Shown piece after piece: positions 18,668 to 27,663 of a stretch of DNA of 64,000 nt. Made by a program: the position numbers and the translations under genes. The notes under the pieces were generated by a model. It was given only the letters and a program-made list of their open reading frames with translations, was not told the origin of the DNA and did not search any database. Origin of the DNA: Sphingomonas arvum (lineage in GTDB: Bacteria; Pseudomonadota; Alphaproteobacteria; Sphingomonadales; Sphingomonadaceae); the NCBI RefSeq assembly GCF_026013565.1, contig NZ_JAPDOB010000001.1:992001-1056000 (forward strand), written 5' to 3'. The first letter of the stretch is position 1; the number at the start of each line of letters is the position of its first letter.

Positions 18668-19150
18668 TCAGCCAAATTGGTTAAGATATCGTTGGGCGAG
18701 AATCGCGGCCGCCGCGATGGCGATGGCGATGCCATATGGCACCTCAACACGGCCGGCTTTCGCAGCGCGGCGATGGTCAGCCCAGGCAGCCAGGGTCACG
18801 GGCGCACCGATGATGGACATGAGAAGAACCAGCCGAAGCATCTCCGGCGGTGCGAACCAGAGGGCAAGTGCCGCCGCCAGCTTGACGTCGCCGCCGCCCA
18901 TGCCGCCGAGGTAGAACAGGCTGGCGAAGACCAGGAACACGCCGAGCGCCAGGCCGAGCTGCACGGCGGCGCCGGGCCAGGCAGGCAAGCCGACCGACCA
19001 CCAGTAGAAGGGCGCGAGCGCGGCGATCGTGAGGTTCAGCCGGTTGGCGATGATCCGGGCCCGAAAGTCCGACACGGCGGCCAGCACTAGGAGAACGCCG
19101 AGCACGGCGGTGAGCGCAAGGGACGCGACACTGGCGAAAGAGGCGGTCAT
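18668..19150 (-). CDS. cpaA: Prepilin peptidase CpaA/TadV (locus 1)
   Basis: 160 residues with about five hydrophobic segments. It has the aspartate pair of A24 prepilin peptidases: AAVSDFRARIIANRLN near residue 27, and GGMGGGDVKLAAALALWF near 84-101. It would cleave the leader of Flp-type prepilins at the inner membrane. It is the first gene of Tad locus 1 and is divergent from the FAD oxidoreductase gene, with 54 nt between starts, so the locus 1 promoter must be within or just before that gap. No pilin gene accompanies it. Confidence 0.93.
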   Translation of the reverse strand: MTASFASVASLALTAVLGVLLVLAAVSDFRARIIANRLNLTIAALAPFYWWSVGLPAWPGAAVQLGLALGVFLVFASLFYLGGMGGGDVKLAAALALWFAPPEMLRLVLLMSIIGAPVTLAAWADHRRAAKAGRVEVPYGIAIAIAAAAILAQRYLNQFG

Positions 19151-19204
19151 AAGCGGGAGAGAGCCCTAGACGGAGCCACTTAGCAAACCGTAAGCGCTTG
19201 AGCC

Positions 19205-20305
19205 GTGACGTATGACGTTATCATCGTCGGTGGCGGCATCGCCGGGGCAAGTCTGGGCGCGCAGCTCGCCGCGGACATGAAGGTCCTGATCATTGAGGCG
19301 GAGGACCTCTGCGGCCGCCATTCCACCGGCCGGTCGGCCGCCTTCTGGCAGGCGAGCCTGGGCGGCGGCAATCCCGCGGTCGGCCTGAGCCTGCTATCCA
19401 AGCCGATGTTCGATGCTGGCTGGCCGGGCGCCGAGACTCCGCTCCTCAAACCCCGGGGGGCTCTTCACCTGACAAGCGCCCGGCGGCACGGGTTCGATCA
19501 TCTGGACGAGCTTGCACCCGAGTATCGCCCGACCCGGGTCGACCGGGCCAAGGCCGAGCAACACCTGCCCGGGCTACGGGAGCAATGGACCGGCGCCTGG
19601 TGGGAACCCACCTGCGCAGACATCGACGTCGCCGCCTTCCACTCGGCCTGCCTGACCGCGGTCCGGCGAGGTGGCGGTGAGGTACTCAATGGGGCGGAAT
19701 TGCTAGCGGCAAGGAAGCTGGGGGACGGCTGGAGGGTGGAAATCACGGGCGGCGCGCTGTCGTGCGGCCTGCTGGTGAACGCCGCCGGAGCATGGGCGGA
19801 CGAGGTGGCCCGGAGGGCCGAAGTTGCACCAATCGGCCTCCAGCCACGGCGCCGGACGGTGGTGCAGCTGCGTGTCGGGCGACGGGGGCTCAAGGCCATC
19901 CCGTTCGTCACGGACCTTCACCAAAGTTTCTACTTCAAGGGCGAGGCGGACAACAGCGTGTGGGTCTGTCCACTGGATGAAACCCCCGTCGACCCCTGCG
20001 ATGCCGCTCCGGAAGAGCTGGATGTCGCCGTCGCCATCGAGCGGTTCCAAGGCGCGGTCGACTGGCCCGTCGAAGCGGTAGAGCGAAAATGGGCAGGCCT
20101 CAGGACCTTTGCGCCCGACCGAGTCATGGTGTTCGGTGCTGATCCAGAGCAAGACGGCTTCTTCTGGTGCGCAGGACAGGGCGGAATGGGCATTCAGACC
20201 GCGCCTGCGGCCTCGCTACTGTGCGCGGAGCTGATCCGGGGTGAGCCGGAGACGGTGGTGGATGCCCTGCCGTTCTCGCCCGCGCGTTTCCATCAACCCC
20301 GCTGA
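19205..20305 (+). CDS. FAD-dependent oxidoreductase (DAO/glycine oxidase family)
   Basis: 366 residues from GTG 19205. The dinucleotide-binding motif [15 protein letters not shown] is at residues 6-20, followed by [13 protein letters not shown], and the C-terminus has [16 protein letters not shown], the flavin-contacting loop of the D-amino-acid oxidase fold. Members oxidise amines or amino acids, giving imino acids and H2O2 or reducing a quinone; the substrate is unknown. The last 13 nt overlap the convergent end of rnhA. GTG is chosen because the strand-helix-strand of the Rossmann fold begins right after it. Confidence 0.9.
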   Translation: MTYDVIIVGGGIAGASLGAQLAADMKVLIIEAEDLCGRHSTGRSAAFWQASLGGGNPAVGLSLLSKPMFDAGWPGAETPLLKPRGALHLTSARRHGFDHLDELAPEYRPTRVDRAKAEQHLPGLREQWTGAWWEPTCADIDVAAFHSACLTAVRRGGGEVLNGAELLAARKLGDGWRVEITGGALSCGLLVNAAGAWADEVARRAEVAPIGLQPRRRTVVQLRVGRRGLKAIPFVTDLHQSFYFKGEADNSVWVCPLDETPVDPCDAAPEELDVAVAIERFQGAVDWPVEAVERKWAGLRTFAPDRVMVFGADPEQDGFFWCAGQGGMGIQTAPAASLLCAELIRGEPETVVDALPFSPARFHQPR

Positions 20306-20751
20306 GCGTCAGCGGCCGCGCAGGCCAACTGGTCGACCCGCTCGTTCTCCGGATGGCCGGCGTGGCCCTTGACCCACTTCCAGTCGATCCGGTGCGGCTC
20401 CGCGGCGGCGCACAGTTCCTGCCACAATTCGGCGTTCTTGACCGGCTTCTTGTCGGAGGTGCGCCAGCCGTTGCGACGCCAGTTGTGGATCCATTTGGTG
20501 ATCCCGTCGCGCACGTACATGCTGTCGGTGTGCAGCACGACCCTAGCGGGCCGCGTGAGCGCCTGAAGGCCGCGGATGGCGGCGAGCAGTTCCATCCGGT
20601 TGTTGGTGGTCAGCTTCTCGCCGCCCGACAGCTCCTTTTCGCGCGCGCCCATGCGCAGCAGCGCGCCCCAGCCGCCCGGTCCCGGATTGCCCTTGCACGC
20701 GCCGTCCGTGAACAGGTCGACGCTCGGCAGTTCGTTGAGCGGCTCAGGCAA
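20293..20751 (-). CDS. rnhA: Ribonuclease HI
   Basis: 152 residues. All catalytic residues are present with E. coli spacing shifted by six: D16 ([15 protein letters not shown]), E54 (NRMELLAAI), D76 (LHTDSMYV), H130 (WVKGHAGH) and D140 (NERVDQLA). It removes RNA from RNA:DNA hybrids such as R-loops and primers. The start overlaps the 3' end of ispH by 8 nt on the same strand, so the two are translationally coupled. Confidence 0.97.
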   Translation of the reverse strand: MPEPLNELPSVDLFTDGACKGNPGPGGWGALLRMGAREKELSGGEKLTTNNRMELLAAIRGLQALTRPARVVLHTDSMYVRDGITKWIHNWRRNGWRTSDKKPVKNAELWQELCAAAEPHRIDWKWVKGHAGHPENERVDQLACAAADAQRG

Positions 20752-21697
20752 CGAGTTCGCGCGGCAGCTTGAAGGTCAGGCCCTCGGGCACGTGCTCGGC
20801 CTCTTCGACGGACAGGATGAAGCGTTCGGAGAGCGCTTCCAGGACTTCCTGGACCAACAGTTCGGGGGCGGAGGCGCCGGCGGTGATGCCGAGCGCGGCC
20901 GGCCTGCCGAGCCAATCCCAGTCAATCTCGGGCGCCCGCTGAATTAGGCGTGCGGGCACGCCCTCCCGATCCGCGACCTCGACCAGCCGAACCGAGTTGC
21001 TGCTGTTCGGCGCGCCGATCACCAGCATCCGCTCGACCCTTGGCGCGATCGCCTTGACCGCGGCCTGCCGGTTGGAGGTGGCGTAGCAGATGTCCTCGCC
21101 GCGCGGCGCCCGGATGGTCGGGAAGCGCGCCTGCATGGCGGCGACGATCTGGGCTGTGTCGTCCACCGACAGGGTGGTCTGCGTGAGGAAGGCAAGGTTG
21201 TCCGGGTCGGCCACCTGGAGCTCGGCTACGTCCTCGACCGACTCGACCAGGCTCATGCTGCCGGGCGGGACCTGACCAAAGGTGCCGATGACCTCCGGAT
21301 GGCCTGCATGGCCAATGAAGATGATGTGCCGCCCGGCCTCGATCATGCGCTGAGCCTGGCGATGGACCTTGCTGACCAGCGGGCAGGTGGCGTCGAGGTA
21401 GTCGAGCCCGCGGCCTTGTGCCTCTGCCGGCACCGACTTGGGCACGCCGTGGGCAGAAAAGACCACTGGGACACCATCGGGCACCTCGTTCAATTCCTCT
21501 ACAAAGATGGCGCCGAGGGCCTTGAGGCGGTCGACCACGAACTTGTTATGGACGATCTCGTGCCGAACGTAGACCGGCTTGCCGTAGCGCTCGAGCGCCA
21601 ACTCCACGATCTTGATCGCACGGTCGACGCCGGCGCAGAAACCACGGGGCGCGGCAATGATCACCTGGAGCGGAGGTAGCTGTTCGGGAAGTGCCAT
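20744..21697 (-). CDS. ispH: 4-hydroxy-3-methylbut-2-enyl diphosphate reductase
   Basis: 317 residues from ATG 21697. The three cysteines that hold the [4Fe-4S] cluster are visible: C21 in [12 protein letters not shown]105 in DATCPLVSK and C204 in [12 protein letters not shown]50 and H83 (SAHGV) line the substrate pocket. It performs the last MEP-pathway step, converting HMBPP to IPP and DMAPP for isoprenoids. The reading frame stays open for another 220 codons upstream, but those are antisense to the lipoprotein gene and lack homology. It is followed by rnhA with an 8-nt overlap. Confidence 0.97.
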   Translation of the reverse strand: MALPEQLPPLQVIIAAPRGFCAGVDRAIKIVELALERYGKPVYVRHEIVHNKFVVDRLKALGAIFVEELNEVPDGVPVVFSAHGVPKSVPAEAQGRGLDYLDATCPLVSKVHRQAQRMIEAGRHIIFIGHAGHPEVIGTFGQVPPGSMSLVESVEDVAELQVADPDNLAFLTQTTLSVDDTAQIVAAMQARFPTIRAPRGEDICYATSNRQAAVKAIAPRVERMLVIGAPNSSNSVRLVEVADREGVPARLIQRAPEIDWDWLGRPAALGITAGASAPELLVQEVLEALSERFILSVEEAEHVPEGLTFKLPRELVA

Positions 21698-21781
21698 GAC
21701 GAGGCGCGATGTAGGCGATCGCTTGCGGGCTTGAAAGGCGCTTCCTATGGAGGCGTTCCCTTTGACCGTGAAAGTTCGCCC

Positions 21782-22417
21782 GTGAGACTGGCTCTTGTTC
21801 CCCTTGCCCTGGTTGCCCTGACGCTCGCCGGCTGCGGCGGCGACCGGCAGCTGGTGCCCGGCGGCGTCTACCTGAAGCGCACGGGCTGCCCACAGGTGGC
21901 AATTCCCGGGGCGACGGGCGACATCACCCTGTTCGATCCGGCGGGCAGCATCGCGGCGTCGGCCATCGACGTGTCGGCGACCATCACCAACCTGCGGTCG
22001 ACCTGCACGCAGGACGCCCAGTATGTCGTGTCCACTGCCACATTCGACGTGGTCGCCACTCGCCGTGATGTGGCCCAGCCTCGTCAGGTGGTGCTGCCGT
22101 TCTACTCGGCGGCGGTACAGGGCGGTGCGGCTATCGCGGCCAAGCGGGTCGGTGCAGTGGCGCTGGATTTCGCGGCCGGCTCCTACCGGGCGCAAGGCCG
22201 CGGTCAGGCGACGATCCGGGTTGCCCGTTCGGCCGTGACCCTCCCGGCGGACGTCGTCCGCGAGCTCACGCGCGAGCGCAAGCCCGGAGACGCAGACGCG
22301 GCGATCGACCCATTGTCCGATCCCAAGATCCGGGATGCGGTGGCCCGCTCGACCTTCGAGCACCTGGTTGGTTTTCAGTTGAGCGAGCAGCAGCTTCGGT
22401 ACAACGCGACCCGTTAG
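21782..22417 (+). CDS. Conserved-looking putative lipoprotein of unknown function
   Basis: 211 residues from GTG 21782. The start gives a clean signal peptide ([20 protein letters not shown]) with lipobox LAGC and acylated Cys18. The mature part is about 190 residues, mostly predicted beta with repeated short Val/Ala/Thr strands ([34 protein letters not shown]). It ends in an alpha segment, [16 protein letters not shown]. No catalytic motif was recognised. It is divergent from ispH (84 nt apart) and ends 58 nt before the stop of the small CxxC protein. Confidence 0.75.
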   Translation: MRLALVPLALVALTLAGCGGDRQLVPGGVYLKRTGCPQVAIPGATGDITLFDPAGSIAASAIDVSATITNLRSTCTQDAQYVVSTATFDVVATRRDVAQPRQVVLPFYSAAVQGGAAIAAKRVGAVALDFAAGSYRAQGRGQATIRVARSAVTLPADVVRELTRERKPGDADAAIDPLSDPKIRDAVARSTFEHLVGFQLSEQQLRYNATR

Positions 22418-22475
22418 ACGATCTCGGCGGCACCCGGCACGTTGTACGAACCATGACCGGGTCAGCGCGGGGCGC

Positions 22476-22676
22476 TCAGGACTGGAGCTGACCTGCAGTA
22501 ACGACCACCGGGCGGGGAGTGCGCTTGCCCTTTCGGCGGCTGGTGAGATGAATGCGGGCGCAGCGGTCGCAGCGATAGGCGCGCAGGTCGAGGCCAGCCA
22601 CCGCGGCTGCGGCGAGGGCCTGCCCGGGTGAAGAATAGGCGACTTTCCGGCGGCAGATGCTGAGGCGGGTGCGCAT
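22476..22676 (-). CDS. Small basic CxxC protein, unknown function
   Basis: 66 residues. It contains [20 protein letters not shown], a single CxxC followed by a histidine and a strongly basic stretch, plus an earlier lone Cys (SICRRK). This could be half of a zinc ribbon or a nucleic-acid-binding peptide. There is no recognised family. Codon use has the high third-position GC of its neighbours, which favours a real gene, but the short length keeps confidence modest. It lies between the lipoprotein and flgH. Confidence 0.55.
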   Translation of the reverse strand: MRTRLSICRRKVAYSSPGQALAAAAVAGLDLRAYRCDRCARIHLTSRRKGKRTPRPVVVTAGQLQS

Positions 22677-22732
22677 GGTCGTGACTGCAGCTCCTGCTAC
22701 GCGTGGGGCGGAGCAGGACTAGCGCGGCGCCG

Positions 22733-23503
22733 TCAGAACGGGAACAGGGCGTCGTAGATCTGCTGGCCCCAGCGGGCCTGCTGCGCGGAGGTGAGCTGGC
22801 CGCGGCCGCCGTAGAGGACCCGCGCTTCGGCGATCTGCGTGTGCTGGATCGAGTTGTCGCGGGCGACGTCCTGTGGGCGGATCAGGCCGGTGACGACCAG
22901 CTCGCGCAGCTCGTTGTTGACGCGCATTTCCTGGCGAGCGCGGATCAGGAGGTTACCGTTGGGGCCGACGTCGGTGACCACGGCGGAAAGGGTGAGGTTG
23001 AGCTTTTCCGCGCGGTTGATGCTGCCCGAACCATTGCTGCCAGACTTGCTGTCGCCGCCCACGGACGCGCTGGGCGCCTTGCCGGGGAGGACCCGGTCGA
23101 TCAATTTGTCGACGCCGAGCAGGGAAGCGAGGCTGGCGATCTCGTTGCCGGTGCGGGTGCGGACGGTGGTGTTGGACAGGCTGGCGCTGTCGTTGACGGC
23201 GACCCGCACGATCAGGATGTCGCCTTTCTGATAGGCGCGGTTGTCGCGGAACAGGCCGGAGGCGCCAGCGCGGAAGAGGGAGGCGGTGGGCTCCAGCGCG
23301 GCCTCGGTCACAGCTTCGCGCGGAACCGACGGGGCAGGCGCCTGGTCGCTGCGGCCGCTGCTGGCAATACTGGGTTCCAGCGCCGGGGCGGGCACTTCGG
23401 TGGGTTTGCTGAAGCGGGGGGCGCGGCCAACGCTGGTGACGGTGTTGGCGACGGCGCAGCCGGTCAGGGCGAGGGCGGCGGCAATGACGAGGAGGTGGCG
23501 CAT
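22733..23503 (-). CDS. flgH: Flagellar L-ring protein FlgH
   Basis: 256 residues from ATG 23503. The lipobox LALTGCAV places an acylated Cys at residue 16. The FlgH domain (about residues 85-256) includes YQKGDILIVRVAVNDSASLSN, AEKLNLTLSAVVTDVGPNGN and ELVVTGLIRPQDVARDNSI, ending in a characteristic aromatic tail. It forms the outer-membrane ring around the flagellar rod. It is 49 nt downstream of flgA, with a palindromic repeat in the gap. flgI and flgJ, which often follow, are absent here. Confidence 0.95.
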   Translation of the reverse strand: MRHLLVIAAALALTGCAVANTVTSVGRAPRFSKPTEVPAPALEPSIASSGRSDQAPAPSVPREAVTEAALEPTASLFRAGASGLFRDNRAYQKGDILIVRVAVNDSASLSNTTVRTRTGNEIASLASLLGVDKLIDRVLPGKAPSASVGGDSKSGSNGSGSINRAEKLNLTLSAVVTDVGPNGNLLIRARQEMRVNNELRELVVTGLIRPQDVARDNSIQHTQIAEARVLYGGRGQLTSAQQARWGQQIYDALFPF

Positions 23504-23522
23504 GGGTGACTCCTGTGGGTGT

Positions 23523-23559
23523 CCCTCGACTTCGCTCGGGACGAGCGGGTTCTTACGGG
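23523..23559. repeat. Dispersed intergenic palindromic repeat, copy 2
   Basis: Like the copy at 11,441-11,486, it starts CCTCGACTTCGCTC and ends TCTTACGGG, with a CGCTCG/CGAGCG six-pair hairpin in between. It lies between flgA and flgH and its end supplies the flgA stop codon (TAA at 23,553-23,555 on the minus strand). This suggests the insertion trimmed or replaced the natural end of flgA. Confidence 0.65.
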
Positions 23560-23954
23560 GTCGCCAGGGTGACGGTGCCGACGGCAATAACGGTGCCGTC
23601 GAGGGTGCGCGTGGTGGCGCTGGCTACGACCCGGACGGAGTCTCCGCTGCGGCCGTCGCCAAGCGCGCGGCCGGCGGCGGTGATGCGCAGGTTGCCGCTG
23701 GCGATCACCAACGTCACCGGCTCGCCGCGTTTTACCAGGCGGGGCTCGGCGACGTCGTTGGCGCGGACCAGGGTGCCGGCGGGCAGGCGGCGGAGCGCTT
23801 CCTGGCCGAGAATCTGATCCGGCCGGGCGAGCGGCGGCAGCGGGCCAGCGCGCTCCTCCAGCACGAAGTCGGCGGCGCTAAGGATGTCGCCGCGCTGTAC
23901 GTCGTGGGCAAGGACCGGGATTTCGGCCAGGGCGAGCAGGGCGAGCGCCAGCAT
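23553..23954 (-). CDS. flgA: Flagellar basal-body P-ring formation protein FlgA (short)
   Basis: 133 residues, shorter than the roughly 220 of enterobacterial FlgA but containing the core SAF-like C-terminal domain: VQRGDILSAADF, GQEALRRLPAGTLVRANDV and KRGEPVTLVIASGNLRITAAGRALGDG. A short hydrophobic N-terminus (MLALALLALAEIPVLA) can act as signal peptide. It chaperones FlgI assembly in the periplasm. The ATG shares one base with the flgG stop. The stop codon falls inside the dispersed repeat, so the C-terminus may have been altered. Confidence 0.88.
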   Translation of the reverse strand: MLALALLALAEIPVLAHDVQRGDILSAADFVLEERAGPLPPLARPDQILGQEALRRLPAGTLVRANDVAEPRLVKRGEPVTLVIASGNLRITAAGRALGDGRSGDSVRVVASATTRTLDGTVIAVGTVTLATP

Positions 23955-24736
23955 CAGCGCAGCTGCGTCGAGGTGGCGAGCATCTCGTCCACTGTCTTCA
24001 CCACGCGGCTATTCATCTCGTAGGCGCGCTGGGCGGTGATGAGGGAGGTGATCTCCGCCACCGGATTGACGTTGGACGCTTCGAGGAAACCCTGCTTCAG
24101 GGTGCCGAGACCGGGGTCGCCCGGGGCGGCGACGTTGGGCTGGCCGGAGGCGGAGGTGGCGAGGAACAGATTGCCGCCCTGCGCCTCCAGCCCGGCATCG
24201 TTGACGAAGGTGGCGAGCTGGAGCTGGCCGACGTCCTGCATGTCGGCCTGGCCGTCGAGCTTGACCTGAACCTGACCGGTCGGGCTGATCGTCACGTCCA
24301 CGGCTTCGGGCGGGATCGTAATGCCGGGCTGGACCGGATAGCCGTCGGCAGTGACCAGCTCGCCCTGGTCGGAGAGCTGGAAGGAGCCGGCACGGGTGTA
24401 CCCGGTCTCGCCGCTCGGCATGGTGACCTGGAACCAGCCCTGGCCCTGGATAGCCACGTCGTAGCGGTTGGAGGTAGTGGTGAGCGCGCCCTGTTCGGCG
24501 ATGCGGTAAACGCCGCCGGTCTTCACGCCGGCGCCGATCTGGATACCGGACGGGGACTTGGCCTCTCCGCCCGTGTTGGCGCCCGGCCGCTGCACCTGCT
24601 GGTAGAGCAGGTCCTGGAATTCGGCCCGCTGGCGGCGGTAGGCCGTTGTGTTCATGTTGGCGATGTTGTTGGAGATGACGTCGACGTTGGTCTGCTGGGC
24701 AAGCATTCCGGTGGCGGCGATGGACAGGCTGCGCAT
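23954..24736 (-). CDS. flgG: Flagellar distal rod protein FlgG
   Basis: 260 residues, full length. The N-terminal MRSLSIAATGMLAQQTNVDVISNNIANMNT and C-terminal GFLEASNVNPVAEITSLITAQRAYEMNSR, each broken here only for description, are the coiled rod/hook signatures. The central YDVAIQGQGWFQVTMPSGE distinguishes FlgG. It builds the distal rod. It starts 18 nt after the MCP-like gene, and flgF, normally upstream, is missing from this place. Confidence 0.96.
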   Translation of the reverse strand: MRSLSIAATGMLAQQTNVDVISNNIANMNTTAYRRQRAEFQDLLYQQVQRPGANTGGEAKSPSGIQIGAGVKTGGVYRIAEQGALTTTSNRYDVAIQGQGWFQVTMPSGETGYTRAGSFQLSDQGELVTADGYPVQPGITIPPEAVDVTISPTGQVQVKLDGQADMQDVGQLQLATFVNDAGLEAQGGNLFLATSASGQPNVAAPGDPGLGTLKQGFLEASNVNPVAEITSLITAQRAYEMNSRVVKTVDEMLATSTQLR

Positions 24737-24754
24737 GGTGCGGGACTCCTGGGG

Positions 24755-25330
24755 TTAGTTGCGGAAAGAGCCGAGGCGGTCGATGGCGCGCTTGCGCAGG
24801 TCGGCGATGTCGGCGCTCAATTTCTGGCTAGTCTGGTATGCAGCCATGACCTTGGACAGCTCGTGGCTGGCCTCATTTCCCTGGGCGAGCAGGCGCAGGC
24901 CTTCCTCGCGCCGTCCGGCATTGATATCCGCCAGCCCTTCCCGGAGCAGCCCGTATACTTCGTTGATCCGGGTCGTGAGATTGGCGGTATGCTGCGTGAT
25001 GGTCTGGTCGAGCTTGGCGGCACTGGCGAGCGCATCGATCGCACCATCGCGGGACTGGGTAACCTCCAGCGATGCTTCCCGCATCTCGCCCGGCGAAGTG
25101 TAGAGCGCGGCGGCATAAGCGCTCTGCACCATCTCGGTAACGAAGCGATTGCTGCGCACCAGCCGGACGGTCGAGGGAAACTCCACGTTCGTCAGTTGGC
25201 TATATTCGTCGTCGATCTGGCTGGTCTTGTAGGCGTAGTAACCCGACACGCCCAGCGCGACTAAGCCCAGCGCAAGGATGGCGGACAGGATCTTCGGCAT
25301 GATCCTGGTGTTCTCCAATAATCTCTTCAT
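24755..25330 (-). CDS. Stand-alone four-helix-bundle MCP sensor domain, no signalling domain
   Basis: 191 residues. There is one transmembrane helix near residues 13-33 (ILSAILALGLVALGVSGYYA), then about 155 residues of amphipathic helices typical of the 4HB_MCP ligand-binding domain (VRLVRSNRFVTEMVQSAYAA, TITQHTANLTTRINEVYGLL). The protein ends DRLGSFRN without the second transmembrane helix, HAMP or methyl-accepting domain of a chemoreceptor. The next gene starts 18 nt later, so no hidden remainder follows in any frame. It is either a truncated receptor or a dedicated periplasmic sensor. The association with flgG suggests motility control. Confidence 0.78.
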   Translation of the reverse strand: MKRLLENTRIMPKILSAILALGLVALGVSGYYAYKTSQIDDEYSQLTNVEFPSTVRLVRSNRFVTEMVQSAYAAALYTSPGEMREASLEVTQSRDGAIDALASAAKLDQTITQHTANLTTRINEVYGLLREGLADINAGRREEGLRLLAQGNEASHELSKVMAAYQTSQKLSADIADLRKRAIDRLGSFRN

Positions 25331-25433
25331 CGCTCCTGCCCTTGTTGCATGAGGGTGGCGCGCGGGCCCTAAGCGCGCCGCGACGTCGTCAGCATTATAG
25401 GAGAGGGCGGACCGGCTCCGGTCCGGAGAGTGG

Positions 25434-25703
25434 CTAAGTGGCGCCGACGGTGGGGCTGGCGAGCAAGTCGCGGTCGAGGAATTGCCCGCCTGCCTCGTTG
25501 CCGAGACTCCATTGAATGCGGGCGTGGACGGTCCGCCCCTTGTCCAAGCGAAGGGTCACGAGATCGCCGGCCTGGAGGTCGTCGGAATGCTCGATCCGGA
25601 ACCCGGACGCGGACAAGTCACGGATGACCACCTGGGTCTCGTGCCCGTCCGCCGCGATAAGCATCACGAGGAACTCGACGTCGACTCGCGGTGCCCGACT
25701 CAT
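25434..25703 (-). CDS. PilZ domain protein (c-di-GMP binding)
   Basis: 89 residues from ATG 25703, essentially a single PilZ domain. The RxxxR motif is seen in SRAPRVDVEF at the N-terminus, and RDLSASGFRIEHSDDL carries the D/NxSxxG motif. Both contact cyclic di-GMP. It may couple the second messenger to motility or pilus function, both encoded nearby, but no partner is shown by sequence. It is 103 nt upstream of the MCP-like gene and 27 nt past the sugar dehydrogenase stop. Confidence 0.88.
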   Translation of the reverse strand: MSRAPRVDVEFLVMLIAADGHETQVVIRDLSASGFRIEHSDDLQAGDLVTLRLDKGRTVHARIQWSLGNEAGGQFLDRDLLASPTVGAT

Positions 25704-25730
25704 GCAGCTTCGCAACTACTCAACAACGGG

Positions 25731-27101
25731 TTAACCATTCTCGGGTTGATGGCGAGTTGCCGGTATCGACGCAACCCTGGCGGGCGCTGCCGGCGCGGGT
25801 CGACCGGCCGGGGCCACACGCCAAATGACGTTCGCGAGATCGTCAGCAACGATCAGGGCGCCGCGCGGATCGAGCGTCACGCCGACTGGGCGACCAAAGG
25901 TCTTGCCGTCGCCCCCCTGAAAGCCGGTGACGAAGTCTATGGGCGGGCCGGACGGCCGACCGCCGCTAAACGGCACGAATACAACCTTGTAGCCGGCCGG
26001 GGTGCGGCGGTTCCAGCTGCCGTGCTCGCCAACGAAGACTCCGTTGGCGAAGCGCGCGCCCATGACTCCGCTGGAGAAGGTCAGACCGAGCGCGGCGACG
26101 TGGGAGCCGAGGGCGTAGTCGGGGGCGACGGCCTTGGCGAGCATGTCCTCGCGGTACGGCTGGACGCGACGGTCGGGATGGCGGCCCCAATAAGCGTAGG
26201 GCCAGCCGTAGAAGGCGCCTTCCCGGATGGAGGTCAGGTAGTCGGGCACCAGGTTGGGGCCGATCTCGTCACGCTCCTGGACAACCGCGAACAGCTGGCC
26301 GGTTCCAGGCTGGAAGGCGAGCGCGGTCGGGTTGCGCGTGCCGGTCGCGAACGGTCGGCTGGCGCCGGTTTGCGCGTCGATCTGCCAGATCATCGCCCGG
26401 TTCTCCTCTGCCTCCATGCCGGCCTCGCCGATGTTGCTGTTGGAGCCGATACCCACATAGAGGAAGCGCCCATCGGGGCTGGCCGCCAGCGACTTGGTCC
26501 AATGATGATTGAGCTTGGATGGTAGCGCGGTAACAACCGCCGGCGGGCCGCTCGCGCGGGTCTGTCCTGGTTGGTAGTCGAAGCGCACCAGGGCGTCCTG
26601 GTTGGCAACGAACAAGCGGTTGCCGATTAGTGCAAGGCCGTAGGGCGCATTGAGATGGTCGGCAAAGACGGTCCGCCCCTCGTAGACTCCATCGCCATCG
26701 GCATCGCGCAGCAGCGTCAGGCGGTTGCCAGCCTTGGCCGAACTGGTGCCACGCTCCTTGAGCACGCCGGCAAAGAAATCCTTGGGCCGCATAATGTGCC
26801 CATCCTGGCCACCTTTGCCCTCTGCAATCAGGATGTCGCCATTAGGCAGGACCAAGGTCTGGCGCGGGATGCCGAGGCCTGTGGCGATAGCCGTCACGGT
26901 GTAGCCCTGCGGCACTGTCGGGCGATTGGCGCCCCAGCCGTTCTTGGCCGGATCAGCAATCTTCATGGTGGGCAGCAGTCCGCGGTGCGGTTCGGGTAGG
27001 GTCGGGCTGGGCCCGGTCTGCGGCAAGGTCGGGTCCTGACCTCCGCAGGCGGTGAGCAGCGCGCAGGACAGCAGCATGGTGGCAAGGTGGGCGCGGGTCA
27101 T
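25731..27101 (-). CDS. PQQ-dependent sugar dehydrogenase-like lipoprotein (sorbosone dehydrogenase family)
   Basis: 456 residues. The signal peptide ends LLTACGG (lipobox Cys19). The rest is a six-bladed beta propeller with typical turns: GYTVTAIATGLGIPRQ, LPNGDILIAEG, LNAPYGLALIGNRLFV, LYVGIGSNSN, GTRNPTALAFQPG, FVGEHGSWNRR and LDPRGALIVADD. Quinoprotein glucose/sorbosone dehydrogenases of this fold oxidise sugars in the periplasm using PQQ and pass electrons to the respiratory chain. Its start overlaps the stop of the DUF2231 membrane protein by 4 nt, so that protein is a likely electron-transfer or membrane partner. Confidence 0.88.
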   Translation of the reverse strand: MTRAHLATMLLSCALLTACGGQDPTLPQTGPSPTLPEPHRGLLPTMKIADPAKNGWGANRPTVPQGYTVTAIATGLGIPRQTLVLPNGDILIAEGKGGQDGHIMRPKDFFAGVLKERGTSSAKAGNRLTLLRDADGDGVYEGRTVFADHLNAPYGLALIGNRLFVANQDALVRFDYQPGQTRASGPPAVVTALPSKLNHHWTKSLAASPDGRFLYVGIGSNSNIGEAGMEAEENRAMIWQIDAQTGASRPFATGTRNPTALAFQPGTGQLFAVVQERDEIGPNLVPDYLTSIREGAFYGWPYAYWGRHPDRRVQPYREDMLAKAVAPDYALGSHVAALGLTFSSGVMGARFANGVFVGEHGSWNRRTPAGYKVVFVPFSGGRPSGPPIDFVTGFQGGDGKTFGRPVGVTLDPRGALIVADDLANVIWRVAPAGRPAPAAPARVASIPATRHQPENG

Positions 27102-27523
27102 CGGGCAGCTCCCGAACGAATGGTGGAGAAGCCGAGCCAGGTTGCGGCCAGCACGAGCAGGAAAACGATCACGTCGAGCACCAGCGCCTCGGGCATCGGC
27201 GCGTTTGCGTCCTTGGTGTGCACGAAGGCGGCGATCAGCCCCAGGATGAAGGCGACCAGGAGGAGCAGCACGAACAGCGCGGACCCGCGATCGCGAGGGA
27301 CGTCAGCGCGGAAAATGTCGATCAGCGCCCATAGGGTAGCGAACCCGAGGAACACCATTCCGCCGGCATTCAGCCAGGCCGCGAAGTTGATCCACTGGAC
27401 GTAGAAGGATTTGGCGTAAGTCCAGTCGCTGAGCCAGGCGCCGAGAAACAGCGACAGGCTGCAGGCGAGCAGGACAGCGGGAACGGGATGGAGTGTCCGG
27501 CGGACCGGCAGGGTAGTGGCCAA
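27098..27523 (-). CDS. DUF2231 membrane protein
   Basis: 141 residues with four predicted transmembrane helices (around residues 15-35, 46-68, 82-104 and 115-135). The N-terminal HPVPAVLLACSLSLFLGAWL matches the DUF2231 opening, in which a conserved His-Pro begins the first helix. Histidines between helices could ligate haem, but this is not demonstrated. It is the first gene of a two-gene operon with the PQQ dehydrogenase (ATGA overlap). Confidence 0.82.
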   Translation of the reverse strand: MATTLPVRRTLHPVPAVLLACSLSLFLGAWLSDWTYAKSFYVQWINFAAWLNAGGMVFLGFATLWALIDIFRADVPRDRGSALFVLLLLVAFILGLIAAFVHTKDANAPMPEALVLDVIVFLLVLAATWLGFSTIRSGAAR

Positions 27524-27663
27524 GAGCGGTCCCCTTTTGCTGGGAGGCGCGGGAAGTCGCCCGCGGTTAACGGGAGCAATGCCGCAGCGGCAGGTCGGTT
27601 CCCCGGCCCGGAACGGTGGCCGCCTGTCCCGGGTTAATCGAGCGGGAAGCGAGGAGATTGGAA

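Noticed and set aside
21698-22363. N-terminal extension of ispH to 22363
   Set aside because: Homology starts at ATG 21697, and the extension is antisense to the lipoprotein gene with Arg/His/Gly-rich, non-protein-like content.
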